Position numbers and translations under genes: made by a program. Of a stretch of DNA of 64,000 bases, positions 28,041-37,198 are shown in pieces; positions within the stretch are counted from its first letter, which is position 1; every line of letters starts with the position of its first letter. A model generated the notes under the pieces. It saw only the letters and a list, made by a program, of their open reading frames with translations. It ran no database searches and was not told the DNA's origin. Origin of the DNA: Jeotgalicoccus marinus DSM 19772 (GTDB lineage Bacteria; Bacillota; Bacilli; Staphylococcales; Salinicoccaceae). The stretch covers positions 1 through 64,000 of the forward strand of contig NZ_AUEE01000009.1 in NCBI RefSeq assembly GCF_000425825.1, in the 5' to 3' direction.

Positions 28041-28069
28041 TCTAATTATTTGGATTAGCTTTCTTCTTT
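28026..28069. terminator. Bidirectional terminator built from the ends of two convergent genes
   Basis: A 20-bp stem (28026-28045 with 28050-28069, one wobble) and a 4-nt loop. Each arm encodes the last codons and stop of one gene, so both proteins end in Lys-Glu-Glu-Ser. A T run follows on the plus strand (TTCTTCTTTT) and a similar pyrimidine-rich tail on the minus strand. Confidence 0.85.
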
Positions 28070-28816
28070 TATACCGATAAATTGCAGCTTATTGTTAAAT
28101 AACCTAGGATAAGATAGATATCCGACGATAATTGAGGCAATCGTTGCTGTCATCAGTATTAAAAAGAGTATTAAAAGTTGGTATAAGACTGCTTCTAAGG
28201 GGTCTGCACCACCTATAATGAGCCCACTCATCATTCCAGGGAGTTGTACTAGACCCATGGTTTTTTGCGATTCTATGGTCGGAATCATGCTTGTTCTGAT
28301 TGCAGATTTTAAACTACCTGATACGGCACTTTTTTTGTCACCACCAAAGGATAATATTAGTTCTATAATTTCATCACTTCTTTTAACTTCTTCTTTGAAT
28401 TCGCTGACAAATAGTAGAGAGAGCACCATACTGTTTCCAATAACCATCCCTGATATTGGGATGACTTCTTGAGCAGTGAAATCTATAATACCCAAGCTAA
28501 GCATAAGACTCATTGAAAGTAATTCTACCGTAATCATAGCAAGAAGAATCGTCCATGCAATACCAGGAATGCCACTGCCTTTTTTAATAACATTTTGTGT
28601 TGCGGCTAGAATCATGACAATAATCATCAATATGATGAAAATTGGGTTTTCTGCATCAAAAACAAAGGTTAGTATATAACCAATTATTAAAAGTTGGATA
28701 GTTGAACGTATAGTCGCAATGATGATGTCATTTTCTAAACCAAGTTTTAAATATAAAGTAAGTACTAGAGGGATAAGTACAAATACTAACGATAATAGTA
28801 GTTGTGTAAAAGTCAT
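28055..28816 (-). CDS. ABC transporter permease, FetB/YbbM-like (UPF0014)
   Basis: A 253-residue membrane protein with about seven helices and no obvious loop domain. The typical motifs TIRSTIQLLIIGYILTFVF, IPISGMVIGNSMVLSL and QLPGMMSGLIIGGADPLEAV identify the UPF0014/FetB family. The E. coli FetAB pair exports iron and helps in oxidative stress. The ATPase gene starts upstream and its stop overlaps this start by 4 nt, so they are coupled. Confidence 0.9.
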   Translation of the reverse strand: MTFTQLLLSLVFVLIPLVLTLYLKLGLENDIIIATIRSTIQLLIIGYILTFVFDAENPIFIILMIIVMILAATQNVIKKGSGIPGIAWTILLAMITVELLSMSLMLSLGIIDFTAQEVIPISGMVIGNSMVLSLLFVSEFKEEVKRSDEIIELILSFGGDKKSAVSGSLKSAIRTSMIPTIESQKTMGLVQLPGMMSGLIIGGADPLEAVLYQLLILFLILMTATIASIIVGYLSYPRLFNNKLQFIGIKEES

Positions 28817-29517
28817 TCATACTCACCCCTCACAAAGGATTGAATATAAGTGTTATCTGATTGGTTGATAAGGCTAGCTTCACCAAATTCAAGTAAATGA
28901 CCGTCTTTGAGAAACCACATATCATCACTTACACGCCGAGCTTGTTCTAAATCATGGGTAATCCAAATGGCAGTGAGTCCCACATTTTTTTGAAGTTGAC
29001 AAATTAAGCGTTCAATCTCTCTCACCATACGATATTCCACGCTACTGGTTATCTCGTCAAGTAGTAAAACTTTAGGTTCATTAACTAAAGTTCTAGCGAT
29101 AGAAAGCCTGCTTCTCTCACCACCAGAAAGTACTTTCACTTTTTGATTTAAATCGATATGACTAAGATCCATGCATGCTAATAGGTCTTTAGCAATGGCC
29201 GTGTCGAGCTTCTCATTAAAAATAGATTTAGGAAGATTTAAATTATCATAAACTGTTCCTTCGATCATTGGGGAGCTTTGAAAAGCCATGCCAATTTCCT
29301 TTCTTAGTTCTTTTTTATTTATCTGTTCAATATCTTGTCCTTTAAAATATATATTTCCTTGACTGGGGGACAAGAGGCTGTTGATATGCTTTAAGCATGT
29401 TGTTTTACCAGCACCACTTGGACCTACAAGGGTAGTAATCTTATTTTCTTTAAAAGATCCGGTAATATTATGCAGAATATCTTTGTGACTAACATTTTTA
29501 AATTCAATTAAAGACAT
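28813..29517 (-). CDS. ABC transporter ATPase, FetA/YbbL-like
   Basis: A 234-residue ATPase: Walker A GPSGAGKTT, Q-loop GMAFQSSPMIEG, signature LSGGERSRLS, Walker B VLLLDEITSSVE, and switch His WITHDLEQAR. It pairs with the following permease. The ATG at 29515-29517 is chosen because GAGGTGG stands 6 nt upstream; a TTG four codons earlier falls in that ribosome-binding site. The metal specificity is inferred from family resemblance. Confidence 0.92.
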   Translation of the reverse strand: MSLIEFKNVSHKDILHNITGSFKENKITTLVGPSGAGKTTCLKHINSLLSPSQGNIYFKGQDIEQINKKELRKEIGMAFQSSPMIEGTVYDNLNLPKSIFNEKLDTAIAKDLLACMDLSHIDLNQKVKVLSGGERSRLSIARTLVNEPKVLLLDEITSSVEYRMVREIERLICQLQKNVGLTAIWITHDLEQARRVSDDMWFLKDGHLLEFGEASLINQSDNTYIQSFVRGEYE

Positions 29518-29600
29518 GTTCCACCTCAAATTCGTTATTTACCTATATATCATATCAGTTATCTTTCATAAATAATTAAAAAATAATATTGAAAAAGAAA

Positions 29601-29640
29601 AAAGCCTGAGAACAGTAATAATACCAGTGTTCTCAGGCTT
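29601..29640 (-). terminator. Terminator of rpsD
   Basis: Stem AAGCCTGAGAAC/GTTCTCAGGCTT around a 15-nt loop, followed on the minus strand by six T. Confidence 0.9.
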
Positions 29641-29659
29641 TCTAGTGTTTCGAAAGTGC

Positions 29660-30262
29660 TTATCTTGAGTAGTACTCAACGATAAGTTGTTCGTTGATTT
29701 CAGCGTTAAGTTCGCTGCGCTCTGGAAGTCTGTCAAAAGTAACTTCAAGGCTATCTTCATTGAAAGTAAGGTAGTCTGGCGTGAAGTTGCTTAATTCAAC
29801 AGCTTCAGCAATGATATCTAGTTTACGTGATTTTTCACGAACACCGATAACTTGACCTGGCTTAACGATGAATGAAGGGATGTCAACGCGTTGTCCATCA
29901 ACAGTGATGTGACCGTGGTTAACTAACTGACGTGCTTGACGTTGTGTACGAGCAAGACCTGCTGCACGAACGATTGCGTCTAAACGAGTCGCAAGTAAGA
30001 TCATGAAGTTCTCACCGTGTACACCTTGCATTTTACCAGCACGGTTAAATAACGTACGGAATTGACGTTCGTTGATTCCGTAAAGGTAACGAAGTTTTTG
30101 TTTCTCTTGTAATTGCATACCGTACTCAGAAAGTTTAACTCTTTGAGTCGGACCATGTTGTCCTGGTGCGTAAGGACGACGTTCTAATTCTTTACCAGTG
30201 CCTGTCAAAGAAATTCCAAGACGGCGTGATTTTTTCCAGATTGAACCTGTAAAACGAGCCAT
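29660..30262 (-). CDS. rpsD: Small-subunit ribosomal protein S4
   Basis: A 200-residue primary 16S rRNA-binding protein. The N-terminus is [19 protein letters not shown], and the S4 RNA-binding domain (about 90-155) includes [20 protein letters not shown] and [15 protein letters not shown]. It lacks the Cys-rich zinc-binding N-terminus seen in some bacteria. Length matches the Firmicutes form. It is transcribed alone with a leader of about 180 nt that probably mediates autoregulation. Codon choice is strongly biased, as expected for a highly expressed gene. Confidence 0.98.
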   Translation of the reverse strand: MARFTGSIWKKSRRLGISLTGTGKELERRPYAPGQHGPTQRVKLSEYGMQLQEKQKLRYLYGINERQFRTLFNRAGKMQGVHGENFMILLATRLDAIVRAAGLARTQRQARQLVNHGHITVDGQRVDIPSFIVKPGQVIGVREKSRKLDIIAEAVELSNFTPDYLTFNEDSLEVTFDRLPERSELNAEINEQLIVEYYSR

Positions 30263-30446
30263 ATTTAGCTCCTCCTTATGTTTTTTAATTTATGCAAAAA
30301 ACATCATAAGGGAATAATCTCCTAATAGGGTATACATTCTAAAGTGCCTTCGCCTCATAGCATTGGTTACACAGCACATACCTGACGCGGGGGAATGCAT
30401 ACTATCTAATAGTGATCATCCGCTACTTATCTGTTCATTTACACAA
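30263..30446 (-). promoter_or_regulatory. S4 ribosomal-protein leader (autoregulatory RNA)
   Basis: About 184 nt between the predicted start and the rpsD ATG, with a much higher GC content and several complementary segments (for example CACTATTAGATAGTATGC and a GCGTCAGG/CCTGACGC region). Firmicute rpsD genes carry a leader to which free S4 binds to repress its own synthesis. Position and length fit; the fold was not computed. Confidence 0.65.
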
Positions 30447-30452
30447 TAAATA

Positions 30453-30481
30453 ATAATACATGACTTAAGGTATAAAGTCAA
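30453..30481 (-). promoter_or_regulatory. Promoter of rpsD
   Basis: On the minus strand TTGACT (30481-30476), a 17-nt spacer and TATTAT (30458-30453). It starts 3 nt beyond the stop codon of the upstream fRMsr gene. Confidence 0.75.
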
Positions 30482-30483
30482 TA

Positions 30484-30954
30484 TTAAATATATTTAATCA
30501 GCGTATCTACAAAAGCTTTTAAGCCGAGTCGATCTTCTTCTGTAAAGCGTTCTAAGATTGGTGCGTCTATGTCTAAGACACCAATACCGACACCGTCTTT
30601 ATACATTGGAACAACAATTTCAGATTTACTGTTGGCATCACATGCAATATGACCAGGGAATTCACTGACATCATCGACGATGAAAATATCATTTCCTCTA
30701 AAAGCAGTACCGCATACACCTTTTCCATTTTCTATACGTACACATGCTGGTAAGCCTTGGAACGGTCCTAAGATTAATTCATTAGATTTTTCTTCATATA
30801 AATAGAAACCAACCCAGTTGATATCTTTTAGGAATGTGTTAAGTAGTGCTGAAGCATTTGATAAGTTAGCAATACGATCTGTTTCATCTGAAACTAAACC
30901 TTCTAGCATTTTGTTAAGTGTCTCATAGTCTTTTATTTCAACTTCAGTAAACAT
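30484..30954 (-). CDS. GAF-domain free methionine-(R)-sulfoxide reductase (fRMsr)
   Basis: A 156-residue GAF-fold enzyme that reduces free L-methionine-(R)-sulfoxide. The three conserved Cys are present: PACVRIENGKG, VCGTAFRGND and HIACDANSKSE. The substrate-pocket acids (DVSEFPGH, VLDIDAPI) are also visible. Length matches. It lies between rpsD and ezrA exactly as in staphylococci and bacilli. A stop 3 nt before the rpsD promoter and no terminator suggest read-through into rpsD is possible. Confidence 0.93.
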   Translation of the reverse strand: MFTEVEIKDYETLNKMLEGLVSDETDRIANLSNASALLNTFLKDINWVGFYLYEEKSNELILGPFQGLPACVRIENGKGVCGTAFRGNDIFIVDDVSEFPGHIACDANSKSEIVVPMYKDGVGIGVLDIDAPILERFTEEDRLGLKAFVDTLIKYI

Positions 30955-31067
30955 GACAACCTCCGCACTGTATTTATATAATGTGATTTTAAAGAATTAT
31001 ACATTTATCTGTTTTAGAACGCAATGATTTGGGCTATAATTAAGTTTATGTATAGGAGGTAAAGTGT

Positions 31068-32759
31068 ATGTGGGTGTATATATTAATTGCGATTATTATA
31101 TTAGTAATCGTTACGGCAGCTGTGCTTTTATATCTGAGGTCTGTTAAAACACAGATGGTAAATGAGCAGTACAGCAAATTAGAGGAAACAAAAAATCTTC
31201 CATTTAAATTGGATATAGACAAATTAAAAAGCTACAATCTGCACGGGGAAGCCAAGGAATTATATGATGGCTGGCAGAATGAGTGGAATGAGACTGTTAA
31301 TACTCACAGTACACATGCAAGCGAGTCTTTAGAGCAGTCTAAGTTAAACATAGAGAAGTTTAAGTTTAATAAGAGTACTGAGAATAATGAAGCAGCCGGA
31401 GAAGATATTGAGCTGATTCAGGCCAAGTATGATGAACTGACTAGTGATATCGCAAGTTTCATGGAGTCTGTAGATAAGGGTAAAGAACAGTACATCGATA
31501 GTGAACGTCTATATCGTGAAGCAAAACGTGATGTGCTTGCCAATGGGCACAAGTTTGGTGAAGCCAAACAACCACTTGAAGAAGTGATTAAATCTTATGA
31601 GAATGAGACAGCTAAGTACGAAAAAATGGTCAATGATGGGAACTATATTCGTGCGAATGAGTTTATCTTTAACACCCATACAGAACTCTCGAACTTAAAA
31701 GAAAACATGGATGAGATTCCACTGTTAATTAAGGAAGTTAAAAAGGAACTGCCACAACAGTTCCAAGAACTTAGATATGGTTGTCGCGATTTAAGAGGCC
31801 AAGGTTATGACCTAGACCATATCAAAGTTGAAAATCGTCTGTCTACAATGAAGAGTAACTTAAATCGGGTAGAACCACTCGTTGCTAAGCTTGAACTTGA
31901 AGAAGCAGATACGATACTTGAAGGAATTCATGATGAATTAGACGATATGTATGCACTTGTTGAGCATGAAGTAACTGCAAAAAACAAGTTTGATCAAGAG
32001 CAAGATGTCATCAAAGATGAACTGCTTAAATCTAAGTCCTTAAACTATACGCTACGAACTGAAATTGAGTATATTAAAGAACAGTATCATATTGATGAGT
32101 CGGATGTTCAAAAAGTCTATAATTATGAAAATGAAATTGAAAATCTTACAGGTATCTTCAGTGAGATGATTAGCGAAACTGAAAAGAATACGACACGTTA
32201 CAGTGCTGTTATTGAAAATATTGACTACCTTAAAAATAATGCACACACGATTTTTGAAGAGCAAAACGCCATTCAAGAACACTTAGTTAACTTACGTGAA
32301 GACGAAGCAGAAGCAGAAGAAAATCTTCAGTATGTGAATGATCGTAAAGAAAAAGTGTATCGTGATTTGATGTCTTCAAACTTAGTCAATTTACCTGAAC
32401 AATTTGTTGTTATGAAGCATGAAATTGAAATGAACATTAATGACATTGAAAAAGTGTTCGAACGTCGACCTTTAAACGTCGAGTACGTCAAAGAGAAAGT
32501 CAATGACACAGTGAAGATGACAAACAAGTTTGAAGTTGAGGCGAATGCGGTTATGAGGGATTCTCAACTGACAGAATTAATGGTACAATACGGAAATAGA
32601 TTCCGTAGCCAAGATCAGGCCTTAAGCCAACAACTTGATGAAGCGGAAAGATTATTTAAAGAAAATCGTTACAAACGTGCTTTTGATGTTGCAAAAGATG
32701 CAATTGAAAGTAAAGAGCCTGGTAGCGCCGCTAAAATTGAAAAACAATTTGATAAGTAA
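31068..32759 (+). CDS. ezrA: Septation ring formation regulator EzrA
   Basis: A 563-residue division protein. One N-terminal membrane helix (about 3-24, outside-in) is followed by a long cytoplasmic, highly charged, heptad-rich region of spectrin-like helical bundles, ending in a conserved YKRAFDVAKDAIES patch. It negatively regulates FtsZ-ring assembly and bridges to penicillin-binding proteins. Length matches (about 565). The ribosome-binding site ATAGGAGG lies upstream. The order fRMsr-ezrA-desulfurase-thiI is conserved. Confidence 0.96.
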   Translation: MWVYILIAIIILVIVTAAVLLYLRSVKTQMVNEQYSKLEETKNLPFKLDIDKLKSYNLHGEAKELYDGWQNEWNETVNTHSTHASESLEQSKLNIEKFKFNKSTENNEAAGEDIELIQAKYDELTSDIASFMESVDKGKEQYIDSERLYREAKRDVLANGHKFGEAKQPLEEVIKSYENETAKYEKMVNDGNYIRANEFIFNTHTELSNLKENMDEIPLLIKEVKKELPQQFQELRYGCRDLRGQGYDLDHIKVENRLSTMKSNLNRVEPLVAKLELEEADTILEGIHDELDDMYALVEHEVTAKNKFDQEQDVIKDELLKSKSLNYTLRTEIEYIKEQYHIDESDVQKVYNYENEIENLTGIFSEMISETEKNTTRYSAVIENIDYLKNNAHTIFEEQNAIQEHLVNLREDEAEAEENLQYVNDRKEKVYRDLMSSNLVNLPEQFVVMKHEIEMNINDIEKVFERRPLNVEYVKEKVNDTVKMTNKFEVEANAVMRDSQLTELMVQYGNRFRSQDQALSQQLDEAERLFKENRYKRAFDVAKDAIESKEPGSAAKIEKQFDK

Positions 32760-32762
32760 ACA

Positions 32763-32800
32763 TCATGACTTAGGATATGTCATTATCCTAAGTCATTTTA
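32763..32800 (+). terminator. Terminator of ezrA
   Basis: Stem ATGACTTAGGATA/TATCCTAAGTCAT with a short loop and a TTTTA tail, between ezrA and the desulfurase gene. Confidence 0.75.
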
Positions 32801-32816
32801 ATGTGAGAGGTGACAC

Positions 32817-33944
32817 ATGATATATTTTGACAATGCAGCAACAACAAAACCATTCAAAGAAGCATTAGAAACATTTAACACGACGAGTGAAAAATATTTC
32901 TATAATACAGCAAGTATTCATCAGGCAGGTAAAAATGCAGCTAAATTGTTAGAAGCCGCACGTAAGCAAATACTTGATTTAATGTATTTACCAGACTATG
33001 ATTTAGTATTTACAAGTTCGGCAACTGAATCGAATAATATTGCTATACTTAGTACCTTGAGACACAAAAAGCAATTTGGTAAAACGATTTTAACGAGTGA
33101 ATTAGAACACCCAAGTATTGTTAACGTTTTGGCTGAGATGAAAGATGAAGGCTTTATCGTAAAATATATAAAGACGACATCTGTTGGTAAGATAGATTTA
33201 GAAGACTTTAAAGAAAAGTTAGATTCCGACGTCATTTTCGTAACAACGATGTCTCTAAACAATATCATTGGTAGTGTTCAGCCGATTGAACAAATGGTTA
33301 AAATATTAGAAGATTATCCAAAAGCACATTTTCATGTCGATGCGACCCAAGGAATTGGTAAGACAGATATTGATTATAAGGGCGTTGATACAATTAGTAT
33401 CTCTGCTCATAAGTTCAATGGTGTAAAAGGTGCGGGTGGACTTTTTGTTAAGACCTTGAGTAATCTTCATCCGGTATTTTACGGTGGGGGACATGAGTAT
33501 AATGTGAGAAGCGGTACTGTGAATTTACCAGGTATTACCGCAATGACTAAAGCGCTACGTTTAACGCTCGAAGAAGCAAGAAGTGTTAATATACGACTCA
33601 ATGATTTTAATGGCCAGATTAGAGATGCCGTAAAAGATTTAAAATCTATAAAAGTCCAACCGAAAGATGCACCATATATCGTGAATATGTCCTTTGTCGG
33701 TGCTAAAGGAGAAGTAGTCGTTAATGCCTTGTCTAAAAGGGGCATATTAGTCTCAACAACAAGCGCATGCGCCTCAAGATTAGCTGAGTTAAATGAAACT
33801 TTACTTGCTTTAAAGAATCCAGATGACGTCATAGAAGGAAGTATAAGAATCTCCATGGGACACTATACGACACAAGACGATGTAGACGCATTGGTTACAG
33901 CGTTAAAATCAGTCTATGAAGAATTAGGAGATGTACTAAAATGA
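32817..33944 (+). CDS. Cysteine desulfurase (NifS/NifZ-like, thiI-linked)
   Basis: A 375-residue PLP enzyme that takes sulfur from cysteine and hands it to ThiI for 4-thiouridine formation in tRNA. The PLP Lys is in ISAHKFNGVKG, the PLP ring-binding segment in HVDATQGIGK, and the catalytic Cys in STTSACASRL. Length and the short Cys loop match the IscS/NifS class. The stop overlaps the thiI start by 4 nt (ATGA), which is the usual dedicated desulfurase-thiI pair of Bacilli. Confidence 0.95.
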   Translation: MIYFDNAATTKPFKEALETFNTTSEKYFYNTASIHQAGKNAAKLLEAARKQILDLMYLPDYDLVFTSSATESNNIAILSTLRHKKQFGKTILTSELEHPSIVNVLAEMKDEGFIVKYIKTTSVGKIDLEDFKEKLDSDVIFVTTMSLNNIIGSVQPIEQMVKILEDYPKAHFHVDATQGIGKTDIDYKGVDTISISAHKFNGVKGAGGLFVKTLSNLHPVFYGGGHEYNVRSGTVNLPGITAMTKALRLTLEEARSVNIRLNDFNGQIRDAVKDLKSIKVQPKDAPYIVNMSFVGAKGEVVVNALSKRGILVSTTSACASRLAELNETLLALKNPDDVIEGSIRISMGHYTTQDDVDALVTALKSVYEELGDVLK

Positions 33945-35143
33945 AATTTGATCATATATTAATTCGCTATGGTGAGTTAACCCTTAAGACAAAAAATAGA
34001 ATGATGTTTGTCTATGCACTAAGAGATAGAATGAGAAAAGCCTTAAAAGGTTTTGATGTTGACGTAAAGGCAAATAGAGACCGTGCTTATATTGAAATTA
34101 ACGATGAAGACCCACATCAAGTCATTGATAAGCTAATGAATATCAGTGGAATTCTTAGCACGTCACCTGTAGTTAAGATTGAAAAATCAGATGAAGCGAT
34201 GAAAGAAACAGTCATGAAATTTGCTGAGAATATTAAAGCGGGTGAGACTTTTAAAATCGAAGTCAAACGTGCGGACAAAAATTATCATCTCGATACTTTT
34301 GGTGTACAACAATTACTCGGCGGTCATGTCATGTCGAATACAGAGCATATGACTGTTGATGTGAAGAATCCTGATTATAAGATCATGGTAGAAGTCAGAC
34401 AAGATGCGATTTATATGTATTATGAGTCTATCAAAGGTCTCGGTGGTTTACCACTTGGTACAGGAGGTAAAGCTTTACTCATGCTCTCAGGTGGAATTGA
34501 TTCACCCGTTGCAGGTATTGATGTTATGAAGCGTGGTGTAGAAATAGAAGCCATTCATTTCCACTCGCCACCGTACACGAGTCCTCAGGCGACAGATAAG
34601 GTGAAAAAACTTGTGGACATTATGAGTGACCGTACAGGTTTTGATATAAAGTTGCATATCGTACCATTCACGGAACTTCAAACAACAATATACGATAAGG
34701 TCCCGGATAACCTATCCATGACATCTACTCGACGTATCATGCTGAGAATCGCAGAACAACTAGCTAAAAATATTGGGGGAGAAGCGATTGTTAACGGAGA
34801 AAACTTAGGTCAAGTTGCATCACAGACCTTAACAAGTATGTATGCTATAAATGAAGTGACAAGTATGCCAGTCTTAAGACCCTTACTCACTTTAGAGAAA
34901 AATGACATCGTGAAGATGGCGAGAAAAATGGGGACATATGAAACATCCATTCTACCATTTGAAGATTGCTGTACAATCTTTAAGCCGAATGCACCAAAAA
35001 CGAAACCGAATCTCGAATCAGTTAAGAAATTTGAGAGTGGGGTCGATTTTGATTCAATGATCGAAAAAGCTATAGAAAATATTAAAATCTATACACCGAA
35101 CCACAAAGTAGAAGCTGAAGACGACTTTAGTGATTTACTGTAA
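33941..35143 (+). CDS. thiI: tRNA 4-thiouridine synthase ThiI
   Basis: A 400-residue enzyme. An N-terminal ferredoxin-like/THUMP region (about 1-165) is followed by a PP-loop ATPase with SGGIDSPVAG, which adenylates U8 of tRNA. A Cys pair lies in EDCCTIFKP. There is no C-terminal rhodanese domain, which is normal for the short Firmicute form that uses the partner desulfurase. Translation is coupled to the upstream gene by a 4-nt overlap. Confidence 0.97.
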   Translation: MKFDHILIRYGELTLKTKNRMMFVYALRDRMRKALKGFDVDVKANRDRAYIEINDEDPHQVIDKLMNISGILSTSPVVKIEKSDEAMKETVMKFAENIKAGETFKIEVKRADKNYHLDTFGVQQLLGGHVMSNTEHMTVDVKNPDYKIMVEVRQDAIYMYYESIKGLGGLPLGTGGKALLMLSGGIDSPVAGIDVMKRGVEIEAIHFHSPPYTSPQATDKVKKLVDIMSDRTGFDIKLHIVPFTELQTTIYDKVPDNLSMTSTRRIMLRIAEQLAKNIGGEAIVNGENLGQVASQTLTSMYAINEVTSMPVLRPLLTLEKNDIVKMARKMGTYETSILPFEDCCTIFKPNAPKTKPNLESVKKFESGVDFDSMIEKAIENIKIYTPNHKVEAEDDFSDLL

Positions 35144-35159
35144 GAGGTAAGATGATAAT

Positions 35160-35192
35160 AAGAAAACCAGGTCAAATTGACCTGGTTTTCTT
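35160..35192. terminator. Bidirectional terminator between thiI and the NAD kinase gene
   Basis: A perfect 15-bp stem AAGAAAACCAGGTCA with its complement around a 3-nt loop, lying between convergent genes. Confidence 0.85.
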
Positions 35193-35196
35193 AATT

Positions 35197-35994
35197 CTAT
35201 AAAAAGTTTCTCTGAGTTTTGTGCCAAAATGTATTGTTCGTAAGTTTAATTGTGTTGATAGAGTGGTCACTCAATTTTACACTAATTTTTTCAGTGTTTT
35301 GTACTGACAGTGCTTCATTATCCATACTCATTATTGGATAATACTCGATTGAATTGTCTATGACCAAAGTAATTGGTCGTTTTTTCGATAAAAGGAAGCT
35401 CGTTCCGAGTGTTCTGTGGTTATTGTTGTTCACACTACCAAGTTCAGTCACCTGCATCGCTTTAACTAGTGGATCAATAACTGCACCGCCAAGGGATTTG
35501 TTGTAGCCTGTCGATCCTGTAGGTGTGGAGATAACTAGGCCATCCCCGTTGAAATGTTCAAACAAGAAGTCATCAATATAAATATCCATCATGATGGTTC
35601 TTACTAGGTTTGATCGAATAGTAAACTCATTTAAACAATAGTTCGGCTGATTGTCATTAACCTTCACTTCAATAATAGGGTATTGACGTGTTTCAAAATT
35701 CATTGTCTCAAAGACTTCACGTATTTCAGCTAAGTTATGGTAGTTAAAATCGACGTACATATGGTTTCGGTCTTCGACTCCAATGCCGATATATAAGCAA
35801 TCATCTCTAAAATCGCTCTTACGAATTGCTTGTAAAAAAGCACCGTCTGCACCAATTGATGCAATAATGTCAGCAGTGTCAGATGAATCGGCAATCTTAT
35901 AACCAATATCTTCAAATAGTTGTTGTAAGTCAGTTAGTATCTTCTTTGAATTTTTATAGGTCGGTTCAAATAAATAGATGCTTTTTTTTGTCAT
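35197..35994 (-). CDS. NAD kinase (YtdI/NadK2-like) with altered GGDGT motif
   Basis: A 265-residue protein matching the second Firmicute NAD kinase from end to end: ADIIASIGADGAFLQAIRKS, YCLNEFTIRS, DGLVISTPTGSTGYNKSLGG and VTELGSVNNNNHRTLG. The conserved NAD-kinase motif GGDGT reads GADGA here, so the second Gly and the Thr are both Ala; the Asp is kept. The TPTGSTGYN motif is intact. Activity is likely but not certain. The ATG at 35992-35994 is chosen because GGAG is 7 nt upstream; a GTG six codons earlier lacks one. Confidence 0.88.
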   Translation of the reverse strand: MTKKSIYLFEPTYKNSKKILTDLQQLFEDIGYKIADSSDTADIIASIGADGAFLQAIRKSDFRDDCLYIGIGVEDRNHMYVDFNYHNLAEIREVFETMNFETRQYPIIEVKVNDNQPNYCLNEFTIRSNLVRTIMMDIYIDDFLFEHFNGDGLVISTPTGSTGYNKSLGGAVIDPLVKAMQVTELGSVNNNNHRTLGTSFLLSKKRPITLVIDNSIEYYPIMSMDNEALSVQNTEKISVKLSDHSINTIKLTNNTFWHKTQRNFL

Positions 35995-36126
35995 AGGATT
36001 ACTCCATTTCACTCTTTGTCTGATTATTATTAAATCTAGACTACCATAGAAAAATTAAAAGTTCTATTAGTCATCAATCTATAAACTTCATAACCTTAAA
36101 TGTACCTTAAAAGATATTAGGTTTCA

Positions 36127-36156
36127 TTGTGACGCTATTAGGGGTAATGTTATGAT
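36127..36156 (+). promoter_or_regulatory. Promoter of sppA
   Basis: TTGTGA (36127-36132), an 18-nt spacer and TATGAT (36151-36156), 33 nt before the start codon. Confidence 0.6.
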
Positions 36157-36188
36157 ATCTTTGACTTAAATATAGAAAGGGTGTTTTC

Positions 36189-37187
36189 ATGAAAAGAATT
36201 ATTGCATTGGTTTCAGCAATTGCAATTGTCATTTTAGGACTTGGTGTGTCCTTTATGTCTTCTTTATGGGCAAGTGATTGGGAAGATATGTTTAATGACC
36301 TTGCATCAACTGAAGCAAGCAAATCTTCTATTCTTGAAGAAGGGGATGCAGGAAATAAAATCGCTGTATTGAACTTTGAAGGAACCATTCAGGATACTGG
36401 AGCAACTGTTGGCATGTTTGGATCGGAAGGTTATAACCATGAGTTGACGATTCAGGCGTTGAAAGATATTGCTGAAGATGACACATATAGCGGGGTACTT
36501 CTTAATGTAAACTCACCTGGTGGTGGTGTCTATGAAAGTGCTGAAATACATAAGTACTTAATGGCAGTTAAAGAAAGCGGTAAAACAATATACAGTTCGA
36601 TGGGTAACATGGCCGCTTCTGGTGGCTATTATGTTTCTGCACCAGCAGATCAGATCTTTGCAACAGATCAAACGATTACTGGTTCAATTGGTGTAATCAT
36701 GCAGAGCATCAACTACGGTCAGTTAGCTGAAGAACACGGGATTTCATTTGACACTTATAAGAGTGGAGAAATGAAAGATATGATGTCACCGTCTAGAGAA
36801 GCGACCGAAGAAGAACAAGAATATATTCAAAGTATTGTAGATACAATGTTCCAAGACTTCGTTGACGTCGTAGCTGAAGGTAGAGGTATGACTGAAGATG
36901 AAGTACGTGCAATCGCTGATGGTCGTATTTACCTTGGTGAGGAAGCAATTGAAAATGGACTTGTTGACCAAAATGGTCACTTCGATGATGCACTAGCTGC
37001 CTTAAAGGAAGAGCTCGGTGGGAATCCACAAGTGGTTGAGTTTGATGGAGGTTACAATTCTTCATTCCCATTTGGTGTACAGATTAAGAGTGCCATAAGT
37101 GACTTGTTCGGTGGTGGCGAGGTTAGAATGGTTCAAGAACTAATCGACAACCGACAAGGTGTTCAACCGATGTACTTATATGAATAG
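36189..37187 (+). CDS. sppA: Signal peptide peptidase SppA (short form)
   Basis: A 332-residue membrane serine protease that degrades cleaved signal peptides. One N-terminal helix (about 3-25) anchors it. The nucleophile Ser is in NMAASGGYYVSAPAD and the general-base Lys in SFDTYKSGEMKDMMSP, giving the Ser-Lys dyad of the Gram-positive short form. VNSPGGGVYESAEI is also conserved. It is followed 11 nt later by an RDD-family gene, the usual partner in this region. Confidence 0.95.
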   Translation: MKRIIALVSAIAIVILGLGVSFMSSLWASDWEDMFNDLASTEASKSSILEEGDAGNKIAVLNFEGTIQDTGATVGMFGSEGYNHELTIQALKDIAEDDTYSGVLLNVNSPGGGVYESAEIHKYLMAVKESGKTIYSSMGNMAASGGYYVSAPADQIFATDQTITGSIGVIMQSINYGQLAEEHGISFDTYKSGEMKDMMSPSREATEEEQEYIQSIVDTMFQDFVDVVAEGRGMTEDEVRAIADGRIYLGEEAIENGLVDQNGHFDDALAALKEELGGNPQVVEFDGGYNSSFPFGVQIKSAISDLFGGGEVRMVQELIDNRQGVQPMYLYE

Positions 37188-37198
37188 GAGGGAAACGT

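Noticed and set aside
33479-33856. 125-codon frame antisense to the cysteine desulfurase gene
   Set aside because: Shadow of a conserved gene; no start signal and no domain.
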